NCBI GenBank assembly: GCA_027886185.1
Contig: WOAB01000040.1
Location: forward strand, 5,456,001-5,520,000
Direction of reading: 5' to 3'
Length of the DNA stretch: 64,000 nt
DNA from: Rheum nobile
Lineage: Eukaryota; Streptophyta; Magnoliopsida; Caryophyllales; Polygonaceae
The notes under the pieces are model-generated. The model was not told the DNA's origin, did not search any database, and saw only the letters and a program-made list of their open reading frames with translations. Of the stretch, positions 22,779 to 32,279 are shown one piece after another. Position numbers and translations under genes: made by a program. Position 1 is the first letter of the stretch. Every line of letters begins with the position of its first letter.

Positions 22779-24035
22779 CTGTCTACATGTTGTGTTCCCT
22801 CGATGATTGGCTAATATTACATGGTAAAGTGTGAAGGATGAAACATCATGTCCCGGTCTGCATTTATTCTCTTGATCACTAGTTGAATGACCTGCCTAGA
22901 CTCATGCTAATATTTCACTTATGTGCAACATTTCATACATGCTCTCTATGCTATCTTGCTAATACATGAATCAGATTTCCTTCGGCCCAAAAGAGTCAAC
23001 TTGATGCATTGATCCCTCATTATAAGCCCAAATGATTGTTGACTCTACAGCTTACCTTAGCCATCATGTTTGATGCTTCCTATGAGCCTCTCTAATCATT
23101 CACATCTGGGAGCCTCTCATTCATGATTACACATTATTAAAAAATTTCATAAATGGTTTGTGTGATGCTCTTTGCACCCTCTCTGGTAACATTACCCCCG
23201 CATCACATTCTTCTACTTTTTCGGAAAGTCGAGATTACGAATTATCGCCACTGTGGTCTGTGGATAGGGTTCGACAGGTATGTGTGTGATGCTGGCTTAC
23301 AACTGTCTAAGGAAGGTTCGTGCTCGAAAGCTAATGTTACGCGTGAGAGGTAGTGGGCTCTGAATGAATCCCTGGTGAAAGAAGGCAAGCTGAAGTTTGT
23401 GATGTTCAAAAAAAAAAATTGAACATCACAAGACACACAAAGAAGGGAAAAGACGACACTACAGATTCACTCCTCTACAAGTTGAGGCTATTGTGGTTGT
23501 TGACGCCAATGAGGAGCAACAGCTCTGAGTGGGAACAAAAGATGAATTCCATTGCTAATCATACTTCTGCTCTAGCTGCTGGCCCCAGTGGTTCTTAATT
23601 CGTACTTCTCTGGCTATCACACACCTCTTTTGTTCCCTAGCACATCTACTCCTCTCTTTTCGTACTTCCTTGTCTCTGATTCTTGTGTTTGCACTGACTG
23701 GCATGTTGATCATGAATGTTATCCTTGCATATCGTGTTGTCGTCTTAACATGCTGTATGCGTTCGTGTGTTTCAATCTACTGTGATTGAGAATGATGTTC
23801 ATCTGGCTGTTATCTTTCATCTCTAATTCTTCACTGTGTTTTTGATGATGCCAAAAGGGGGAAAATGACAGGTAGCTTTGGTTGAGGAGGAACAACACAT
23901 GGTTTCATATGTTGCTGTGTTGAGGGGGAACTATTATGGTCTTGTATGGAGAACCTTTCCCCATACAACTGTCTTTATCTCGTATGTATATGCTTTATTG
24001 TCAAGGATGTTTGTCACCATCAAAAAGGGGGAATT
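22779..24035 (+). other. Copia-2 3' non-coding region with several polypurine tracts
   Basis: No gene. The short open stretches at 23153-23353 and 23588-23785 show no recognisable domain. Polypurine-like tracts occur at about 23856 (CCAAAAGGGGGAAAATG), 23923 (TTGAGGGGGAACT) and 24021 (CATCAAAAAGGGGGAATT). The last abuts the 3' LTR and is the functional one. A long 3' spacer with several polypurine tracts is typical of Sireviruses. Confidence 0.8.
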
Positions 24036-24953
24036 TGTTGAATTTCTTAGGTTTTGATAGTGACAAACATTCAACTAATCTAGGTACTAAGTGTTTCAGG
24101 AACAAAGACAGTTGTCTCAGGGAACCATTGCAGCGAAGGATCGAAGAGGGAACAAAGCTCTGTTCATGTGCTTTGTTACCTCTGAAGGACCAACAGTGTC
24201 GAACAAGATCGAAGCTGCGAATGGAAAGAAGAATCCAGTGTACCATTTATGGAAACAAATCAAACGCAGAATCATGCACGCGGTCAAGGATGAATGACTT
24301 CGGCTCCAAGGATCAAGCCGATTTGAGAAGATATGGAGAGAGAAGCCCGATTGTGTTATCTTAGGAAAACCTTCCTAAGATAAGATAATTGGAGAGAGAG
24401 TACTCTATCTTATCCAAATATATTAATTTACGGAATCCTTCCTTCAAATTAATATAGACGGCTGGGATATTATTCCCTCTACAAAAACATATCTTCATGT
24501 TGCCTTATTTGGATAAATCTTATCTTGTTACATTTAGGGTTTGCCGAGTTGTATTTAATAGAGATGTGGATTCATTTCTATGTAACGACGACGACGGAAA
24601 ATAGAGAGAACGAAAAGAAGAAAGAAAAGAAGTGAGGTGTGTGTAAGTCTTTGAGGGTTGAGTTTGATTCATCGTTGTAGAAGAGGTTTCGAGTCTAGCT
24701 GGTTGTTTAGATGTCGAAGTCCAGGATACAAGTGTAATCAAGCAAGAAATCAATAAGACAAGTACACACTTCAAAATCCTCTCAAGCGAAATCTTGAAGG
24801 TAGTGGTTTTTCCTTGAGAAGCTAGTTTTGCTAATCAGGGTTTCCACTATATATCGTGAGTTCGTTCGTTATCTTTCCTGCTATATTTATCCGCTGCAAC
24901 TTCTGTGGGAACAAAGCTTTTGTTCCCTCAGACGTAACTCTAACGATCCAACA
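24036..24953 (+). repeat. Copia-2 3' LTR
   Basis: 918 bp, the same length as the 5' copy, with the same hairpin at 24907-24927. It ends CCAACA, followed by the ACCTT duplication, after which the gypsy-2 LTR resumes. Confidence 0.93.
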
Positions 24954-24958
24954 ACCTT

Positions 24959-26568
24959 GTAAGTGAAATCTGGGTGGACGTAAGGTCACCTTGTGTCTTA
25001 AACTTCCGTTGTTACTCGGGTTAATTTAACGGCGGTAAATTAATTAAGCACCTCGCCAGTGTATCGGGGTGGACGTAAGGTCACCCAGTGTATTAAACTT
25101 CCGTTGTTACTCGGATTTATAATTAAAAGCCTTAACAGAAGGGTGTGTGTTGTAATAAGATAAGTGCGGTTAAGCACATAATTAATAAGCTTTGGTAGTT
25201 GTATTAATTTGGGTGGACATAATTGTCACCCTAAGGGTTAAAGCTTTGTAGCTTCTCTTAATAATATTAAAAGTCTTAACGTTGATGTGAGTGTGATTAA
25301 GTGGTTATAGTAAGAGTTATTACATGGCATGATGTATGGGAATAAAGTTGATGTCGTGATTGAGGAACCGATTAATCTCTCTAGAAGTAATCTAGAGGAT
25401 GAAGTGATTAAGGGTAAATGTGTGGAGTTAATGTTCTAAGAGATTAAGAGTTACCTTTCATAGGTGAGTTGTGTTATGAGCATTGAGGAGGATGAATCAT
25501 TTCCAGAATGATGTCTTGAGGAATTAAGAGTAATATCTCATGTGATCCATTTCGAGGAACATAGAGTGTGGTGATTATGTCTGGAGAAAGTTAAGGAATC
25601 TTGAAATTTTAGGTTATAAAGTGAGTAAAGGAATAAGTTAAGTCATTACCGAAAGGATCTTAAGTTAGAATTTGGCATAAGGACCAATTCTGATGTTAAT
25701 GAATAATGGAATTGTGGGAAGTATCTTTAAGGAAGTTGAGGTTGTAAGATTCGAGGTTATTAAGGTTGAATGTCTGATTATAGAAGTAATGTGTGAGCTC
25801 GGGATTTCTCATTTAAGGAAATGAGAAATGTGTGTTCTCCTATTTTAAGATAAGTGCCGTTGTGATTAAGATAGTGCGGTGATGCACATATTTTCGTAAA
25901 GCAAGTTGTTTAAAAGCTTGTGTGAAACTTTAAACGTTCCCAAACATTCATCATAATTTTCTATAAGGCTCATTTCAGTTGGAGTCTTCTCTTCAGTGCA
26001 TATCTAATTGTTAATCATTCAGTGAAAGTATCGGGTTTATATATTGTTCCTTCGGTTATTAGTCGAGGGACAGTGATAGTAAACGGTTACGATCACTCGA
26101 ACCACTCTGCTTTGTACCCTTGCTTAGTCTTTCATTAGACTAACCAACCGTAATTGTTCTCTGCATGGTTGGCTGGTGTCATCCGTTCGATTCGGCACAT
26201 CAGATAAGTTGTCATCCCGTGAAGGCTAGAACGACTATAGAAGCGAACGGTGTTTTGACAAGTGATCCAGGTTAAGATCCTTGGCAGGTGATCATTGCGA
26301 TCAAGACCCTTTTGTTGGTTATTTAAAAGTCTTCCGCTGTGTTAAATATGTTTTGTGTAAAGACTTCCGCTGTATTTCTGTTGTATTTTGTCGTACTTGG
26401 AATTGTGTTGTAATTCCACGACTATGGTTTAAATGAAAGTTATGATATTTTGTATCATAATTGTTGTGTGATGATTTATATCAACTGGTAAAGCCTTGGG
26501 TGACATCGGACAGTACGTCTGAGGTCACTGGCGGTAATACTTTTAAGAGGTTATTTGGGGGTGTTACA
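24959..26568 (+). repeat. Gypsy-2 5' LTR, second part
   Basis: Continues the gypsy-2 LTR to GGGGGTGTTACA at 26568. It contains several related blocks (GTGGACGTAAGGTCACC near 24973 and 25069) and no gene. Much of it aligns with the second half of the solo LTR at 13126-15385, for example the TTCCGCTGTG and GTGACATCGGACAGTA-like segments. Confidence 0.85.
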
Positions 26569-26833
26569 GACTTGGTATCAGAGCCGAATTTTTTTTAAAA
26601 ACGGGTTGGGATTTTATAAATCATTTACTCGTTTTAAATTGAGAAATGTTTTCGAGGGCTCTGAGTTTTCAAAAATAAAAAGAATTTGAAATGACATCGT
26701 TCATAGTCGTGCCTTCTTCTTTAGTCTGATATGGGAAGCGAACTTCCATATTTAGAAAGACTAATTCTCTATTCGTCACTCGTAGATTCTGAGTGCTTTC
26801 CTTTCTCTTCAGAGGGACTCGGAAGAAGCCGAG

Positions 26834-27529
26834 ATGGCTCCACCATCTCTAGATAGGCTTGAGTTCCCGGTTCCCTCGTCGTGTTTTGAGGTCGGTGAAC
26901 CTAGTAGTCCACCCGAGGAGGTGAAGACCGTACTCCCTGAGTCGGTAGTGCTAGTGTCCGACGAGGCCGTGGTTCTTGTGGTAGAGCCTACAGAGGAGCC
27001 AGGGGAAGACACTGAGGATGAAGAAAAGTTGTCAAGGTACGCTAGAGAGTACTATAATGACGACTTCATGATCGAAATGATTTCCGAAGAGGACCCTGAG
27101 GAAGAGGATCCTGAGGAAGATATGGAGGAAGATATTCCGAGGATTGCTTTCCGGACGAGGTGTGGTCACTACGAGTTCGTAGTCACCAATGCTCTAGCAA
27201 TTTTCATGGATCTAATGCATCGATGTTTTCGCCAGTACTTGGATAAGTTCGTGGTGGTCTTCATCAATGGGATTTTGATCTATTCCTCGAGCGTGGAAGC
27301 TCATGTGGAACATCTTTGGATTATTTTGTCAGTCCTTAGACAAAATCGTTTGTACGCGAAGTTGTCTAAGTGTGACTTTTGGAGCAAGGAAATGGCTTTC
27401 TTAGGCCGTGTGATCAGTAAGGATAGGGTTATGATTGATCCCCAGAAGATCAAAGCGGTAGCTATTTGGAAGCGGCCTCAGGTTGTGAATGAGGTGTGCA
27501 GTTTTCTAGGACTTGTTGGATGTTACTAA
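26834..27529 (+). pseudogene. Gypsy-2 gag remnant fused to a fragment of reverse transcriptase
   Basis: A 231-aa open frame. Residues 1-100 are acidic and Pro-rich (gag-leader-like). They join directly to RT from IAFRTRCGHYEFVV, then DLMHRCFRQYLDKFVVVFINGILIYSS, KCDFWSKEMAFLGRVIS and VCSFLGLVGCY. Protease and the first RT motifs are absent. The catalytic FxDD box reads FING, so both active-site Asp residues are gone. The rest of pol (RNase H, integrase, chromodomain) is deleted and the LTR follows 90 bp later. The frame is still open, which suggests mobilisation in trans as a non-autonomous derivative, or recent decay. Confidence 0.88.
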
Positions 27530-27618
27530 AGAGGATATGCTTAGACGCTTTCCCGAGTTGTTTTCGGCCTAGAATAATCAAGTTTCGGGGTCGAAACTTC
27601 TTGTAAGGGGGGAGGTAA

Positions 27619-28418
27619 TGTAATATCCCTCATTTTATAAGGATAGTTTGGATTTTTTTTCCAACTCCCGTATTACAAGTCGGATTAATTTCAGAGAAGT
27701 TCAGACATTCGGTAATATGTTTGATCTCTGTAATATTTTTCCGAGTAATATAAAATACAGTTAACATGTGTTCAAGGTTAAATAGTCGTTCGTGTACGAA
27801 TATATTTAACCTGGGGTTAAGAAGATTAACTCAAAGTCAAAACGGACAAAAGGGTAAAAATGGCCTTGACCGCACCCCGCGGTCAAGTGGCCGCACCCGC
27901 GGCGAAGGCCAACAGTTGAGGCGGTCTTCGTCTTCGCGATAAGTCTTGGCTGCAACTCGCCGGAGTTGTCAGGCCTAGGCAGCCCAAGTGGCACCTAGCC
28001 TTGCCCCCTGGTCTCCTTGCTTGTCCCCTCTGAGGAGGCTCATTTTTGGGCTATAAAAGGAGTTGAAATCAGAAGTCAAGCTTCATCTTCCTCCTCTCCT
28101 CTGTTTTCTCCATTGAAGCACCAAGCTTTGAGCTTTGTGGTGAAGGTGTTCTAATCCCTTTGAGTGTTGGAAAAGGTACTCCTAAGTGGTTTTAGAAGGT
28201 CTAAGGTGTTGGGAGATCGAACCATAATCAAATCGAAAGCAAACGAAGTGATTGGGTGAGTTTTCTCCATTAAAACACTGTCGCGAGCTCGTCACTGTAA
28301 CACCACCGCACCCGCGGCGAGCCTTGTCCGAGTGTGTGGTCTTGGGTGTGTGGTCTTGGGCGAGGCTTGACTCCCTCGATTCTTTTCGTATTCTTTTAGA
28401 TTCATATACGTGGATATT
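27619..28418 (+). repeat. Gypsy-2 3' LTR, truncated
   Basis: First 800 bp of the LTR, close to the 5' copy but with one CCGC-motif pair collapsed near 28306 (about 23 bp lost between two copies of the motif). Identity with the 5' LTR stops abruptly after GGATATT at 28418. Confidence 0.9.
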
Positions 28419-30203
28419 AAACCTTTCAATTTTAACAACTCATCTTAACAACAATTATATCATATCAGATTTTTAACATATTTGGTATATTGTACGTTCT
28501 CATTTAACAATTTTTATTGGATTATAATTTTCTATAAAAAATACACGGTCTCCATTTTTTTATTTTACAATGTTTCTTTGGGCTTATTACTTATCATTTT
28601 ACTAAATATAATTTCAGTTTTAAAAAATTAAATTGAGTTTGTTAATCACCAAGAAAATATTCACTAACAAACCGTGAAATATCAAGTAAAAATTACCAAG
28701 AAAATTTTGTTAAATCAAACAAAAAGTTTAACTAAAAAATCCAGGTAAATATTTGCCGTAACAAACTTTCAATTTCATATGATTATACATATTATCAAAA
28801 GTAAATTAAAATGTAGTATGTATACAAATTTTAAAAGTATTTAAATTTGAGATAACTTTTCACCTACATAAATCAGCCACTACTAATTAATTAATTATTC
28901 AAATAACTTTTTAATTATCGTTTTCTAAAAGTAAGGATATAAATTAAAATCAAAATTTTAAAACTTTAGATGGGTCCATTACATAATTAGAAATAACTAA
29001 AAAAATGTGATTTATCTGGATGATTTGTAATGATTTTTTTATATATTTTTTTGAATTATTTCATATATTTCTTTTAACAAAAAGTTAAAATATCAAAGAT
29101 ATCATTATACCAAATCCTTTTTAAAAATAGAATATCCTTAATAAACTAAATTCTAAATTACACTCTCTCTTAACTACTGAAAAAAAGGAAATCCTGAATA
29201 ATTTGCACGAGGCTATAAATTGTGTGCCTTCATCTCTCAATACTACGCCTATGCTCATTCAAGATATGTAATTTCTTTCATTTTGTACCTAAATTGTTAA
29301 CCATCATTTTTTTTGCATTATTAAATTCTTTAATTTTTTAATTGTTTCATTATTAATTTTATTTGTGTTATAATATATCTTGTGACCATTACCTTAAAAT
29401 CATGTGAAGCAATCCTATTATTTAAGCAACGTAAAAGTGATGACCATTTTACAAGAGAAAGTAATATTTTTCGTCTTCATTCATCGAACGTAAGTCATTG
29501 AAATTTGCATCTCATTTTTAAGTCATTCATGTTCATGATTTTGTGAATATTATTTTTTCTTTAAAATTTGTTATATTATAATCCAAACATGAGTTATCCA
29601 TATTATGAATATTTTTGGCTTCTTATTCAAAAGATATAATTACTAATCTAATAGTTTTTGTCAATGAACCACACATTAATTATTTATTTGAAATCTATTT
29701 AAATTGTTTTAAAGACCATCTATTATATATCCCCCGTATAAATAATTTGTAAATCGAGAATAGTTTTATCGAGATGTTTAGATTAATAATCATTATAATA
29801 TTTCTATATTAACTATTCTCTAAATGAGAACATATATTCCTATATATCATAGCATATTATTTCCAATGATCCAGCGAGAATTATATTTTTCTAAAAAATA
29901 CTTCGATATAACAATAATTTAATTCAATCACAAATATTTTTTTTTGATTTTTCTCAAATTACATTACCCGTACCAGTAATTCTTAGAAATTCAGCCCTAG
30001 GGTTTTGTTAAACACAAATTGCACATCTAACGTTTCTCTCCTCCTTCGGTGACAGATGAGCAGCCCAGATCCCAGGCTCCACCAGACCACCACTCACCCC
30101 TATCCCCAATTCCTCCTACATCCATTCGGCCCTATTCTCGCCGTTCCTGAAACTAGACAGGCGGGAGGAGCTAAGCGAGCGGAGGGGGCTGACATCGCCG
30201 GAT
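28419..30203. other. AT-rich interval without recognisable genes
   Basis: About 1.8 kb, very AT-rich, with no frame or motif I can support. It starts with a 31-bp segment (28442-28472) that is repeated exactly at 32249-32279. Its last 150 bp become GC-richer, as a former 5' leader of the SIP1 fragment would. Confidence 0.6.
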
Positions 30204-30462
30204 CTGGCGGCGCCTGCCATCAAGCTAGCGATCGGAGACTGTGTATTGTCCTTTATGTGGGTGTTCTGCGCCGCCACGGTTGGGGCTTCCACTTCTGTCA
30301 TCGCCGGCGCGGTCGGAGTCAAAGGCCCGATTACTCTCCTCATCACCACCTCCCTTGTCGCCACGCTTGTCCTCATCTTCAGTGCCGTCGGAGAAATCCT
30401 CGGCGGCGCGAGCTTTAACCCCACCGACACCGCCGCCTTCTACGCTGTTGGCTTCCTTGAAG
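30204..30462 (+). pseudogene. SIP1-type aquaporin, exon 1 fragment without start codon
   Basis: The frame gives LAAPAIKLAIGDCVLSFMWVF, a Gly/Ala/Val-rich helix, LLITTSLVATLVLIFSAVGE, and GGASFNPTDTAAFYAVG. This is the first part of the small basic intrinsic protein 1 family, including its unusual first NPA-box variant NPT. The expected Met is CTG (30204-30206), and upstream ATGs are in another frame. A possible donor follows FYAVGFLEG at 30462, but no second exon was found anywhere downstream. I read this as a captured or broken copy. Known SIP1 proteins are ER water channels. Confidence 0.8.
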
Positions 30463-31154
30463 GTTCTTCACTTTCAATCTCTCTTTCCTTCGAAACTGAC
30501 TATTCTCTATGTACGTCTTAGCTTTCAAGTTTATTCTTTATGTTTGGCAGTATCTTCAATCTCTAGTTCACGTAATATCGTATCGCAGATGGGGGAATTG
30601 CTATTCTTAGTACGCAAATCTGTGTGGAATTTAATAGCGATTTTGTTGAAATTTGATTTCTTTTTAGTGTCTGATCTGTGGAGGTGTCGTGGAGAATTAC
30701 AGCTAGGGTTTGTGTTTGACAATTGTCTCTGCCTTCGGTGTTGAACGTAGTGTGCGTTCGCTGATCAGTGTCTCATGTGGTTTATTCTGGATTATTTCTA
30801 AAGCCTGAAATTACTTTACATGTTGGTATGAAGTTAATTTAGCACCAGTTGCTACAATGATTTTGTGGGAGGTTGTTGATAAGTAGAATCTTGGAGGAGA
30901 AATCTGTTAGGTCACCACCATCTCAGGCACTTGCTAACTGTGTTATTGCAGAATATAGTGGGTGTTTATTATTTGGACTATGCTATAGCTGCTATTGTTT
31001 TTATTTAGGAAATGGTTTTGTTAAAGTTGGAGTTTGGGTATAGTTTCGTATATAGATAGATTATTCCTACAGTATATTTTAATAAAGTTGTGTATAATTT
31101 TTTGGGTGTAGTTAAGGATAATATGAAGCAGAGTATAATTGAAGCATGACTGAC

Positions 31155-31720
31155 CTATAAGGAATTTGGAACCGTTGAACTCGATGTCTTGAACCGGGAC
31201 CAGTTGGAGTAGATACCTATCGAAGCCTTCTGGGGGACAGTCAAGATGCCTCACAACAGTGTTGCCTTCGAGTTGGATCACGAACGGGTCACCGTTGCGG
31301 AGCCGATAAGAAGGTTTTGGCGGTGCAACGGTGAACCGGCTAATGGCGTAGACCTCTCCCACCAAGAGTTTGTCGGCGAAACAGTGGTTGATGTTGGCCC
31401 TCGCTACGCAGTGGATCACGCCTCCCTGTGACAAATGGCCAAAAAGGTTAGTCGTTAAGCCATTTTAAAAGTGGGGGCGGCCCTAGGTGCATTTTTTTAA
31501 TTACCGTATGGTCGGTTAGGATGTAGTATGTGCTTATATAATGTTTCTGTAAGGTGATGGCATCCCACTTGCGGATCACCATTACCTTCACGGTGCAGTC
31601 CATGCCCAGGGCCAGATCAGAAAAGGGGGTGTACGACGGTAACGACGCCGCTAGGAAATCATCGATGGCCTTTAACATGCCCTTCTGCGGTGGGTTCTTG
31701 GAGGAGCTCGAGGTGTGCAT
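31155..31720 (-). pseudogene. RPA1-like (replication protein A 70-kDa) OB-fold fragment
   Basis: One minus-strand segment (31720 to about 31551) reads CTVKVMVIRKWDAITLQ. A second (31425-31155, acceptor CACAG, donor GTCAGT) reads GGVIHCVARANI, then LLVGEVYAISRFTVAPPKPSYRL, then VVRHLDCPPEGFDRYLLQLVPVQDI. This is the DUF223/RPA1 N-terminal OB-fold seen in plant RPA1-like proteins. The second and third OB-folds and the zinc ribbon are missing. Such fragments are often carried by Helitrons, but no RepHel or Helitron end was found here. The interval 30463-31154 holds nothing else recognisable. Confidence 0.7.
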
Positions 31721-31989
31721 TTTTTTAGGAGGAAGATGATGCCATTTTTTAGTGTATCTGGCGCAATGCAGCTGGAAAACGGGTTGTGGAAAATGGGCTC
31801 TAATGCAACGTCACCCACATTATAGGGAGGTTGCCAGGTAGAGAATTGTAACGTGGGCTATAATGTATGAGAGCTGTGGATTGAAACATTAATGGGATTT
31901 AATTGTACCATTTTATTTGCTAACGGCTGAATTGGGTAACAATTGTGGTTTGTAACATCTGCCATTTATTTGTACCATTTATTGTGTTA

Positions 31990-32165
31990 ACGACTAAATT
32001 GGAACGTGGGATTTAATTTGTTAACGGTTGCATTGGTGTCAGATTTAATTTTTTTGGAACGTTTGCCTTGTTAACATGGGCTTTCATTTAGTAGCATTTA
32101 ATTTGTAAACGGCTGAATTGGAACGTGGGCTTTAATTTGTTAACGGTTGCATTGGTGCCAGATTT
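31990..32165. repeat. Short imperfect direct repeats
   Basis: AACGTGGG(A/C)TTTAATTTG with TTAACGGTTGCATTGGTG occurs near 31992 and again near 32118. A related GGCTGAATTGG unit appears at about 31923 and 32112. No gene is visible between 31721 and 32248. Confidence 0.6.
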
Positions 32166-32279
32166 TGGCCACTATGAATTAGCAGGAGGAGTAAATGCAA
32201 GTCTCTAATCTTTTTTAGCAGGGTAACTTTATATTAGATATTGAACATATCTTAACAACAATTATATCATATCAGATTT

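Larger units (their letters stand above)
18135..24953 (+). mobile_element. Copia-2: full-length Sirevirus-type Ty1/copia element, 6819 bp
   Basis: The two LTRs are both 918 bp (18135-19052, 24036-24953), starting TGTTGAATT and ending CCAACA. They are flanked by ACCTT duplications (18130-18134, 24954-24958). By eye they differ at about 15 positions (about 98.4% identical), so the insertion is fairly recent. Integrase, RT and RNase H sequences look like the SIRE/Maximus lineage. The element lies in the 5' LTR of gypsy-2, sense orientation. Gag is mostly deleted and the pol frame carries nonsense codons. Confidence 0.93.
16528..28418 (+). mobile_element. Gypsy-2: internally deleted Ty3/gypsy element with long LTRs, 3' truncated
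   Basis: The 5' LTR starts TGTAATATCCC at 16528 and ends GGGGGTGTTACA at 26568. Without copia-2 and one copy of its 5-bp duplication it would be about 3.2 kb. TGGTATCAGAGC (primer binding site) follows at 26573-26584. The internal region is only about 1.05 kb. AAGGGGGGAGG (27605-27615) is the polypurine tract, and the 3' LTR starts at 27619 but is lost after 28418. The LTR family is the same as the solo LTR at 13126. Confidence 0.9.
28442..32279. repeat. 31-bp direct repeats flanking the SIP1/RPA block
   Basis: The segment 28442-28472 (begins ATCTTAACAACAATT) is identical to 32249-32279. The two copies bracket 3.8 kb. They are too long for a normal target duplication, and no inverted termini were found at the edges. 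Confidence 0.75.

Noticed and set aside
23242..23785. Possible env-like gene of the Sirevirus between RNase H and the 3' LTR
   Set aside because: Only short frames without membrane or coiled-coil pattern of known env-like proteins; treated as non-coding.
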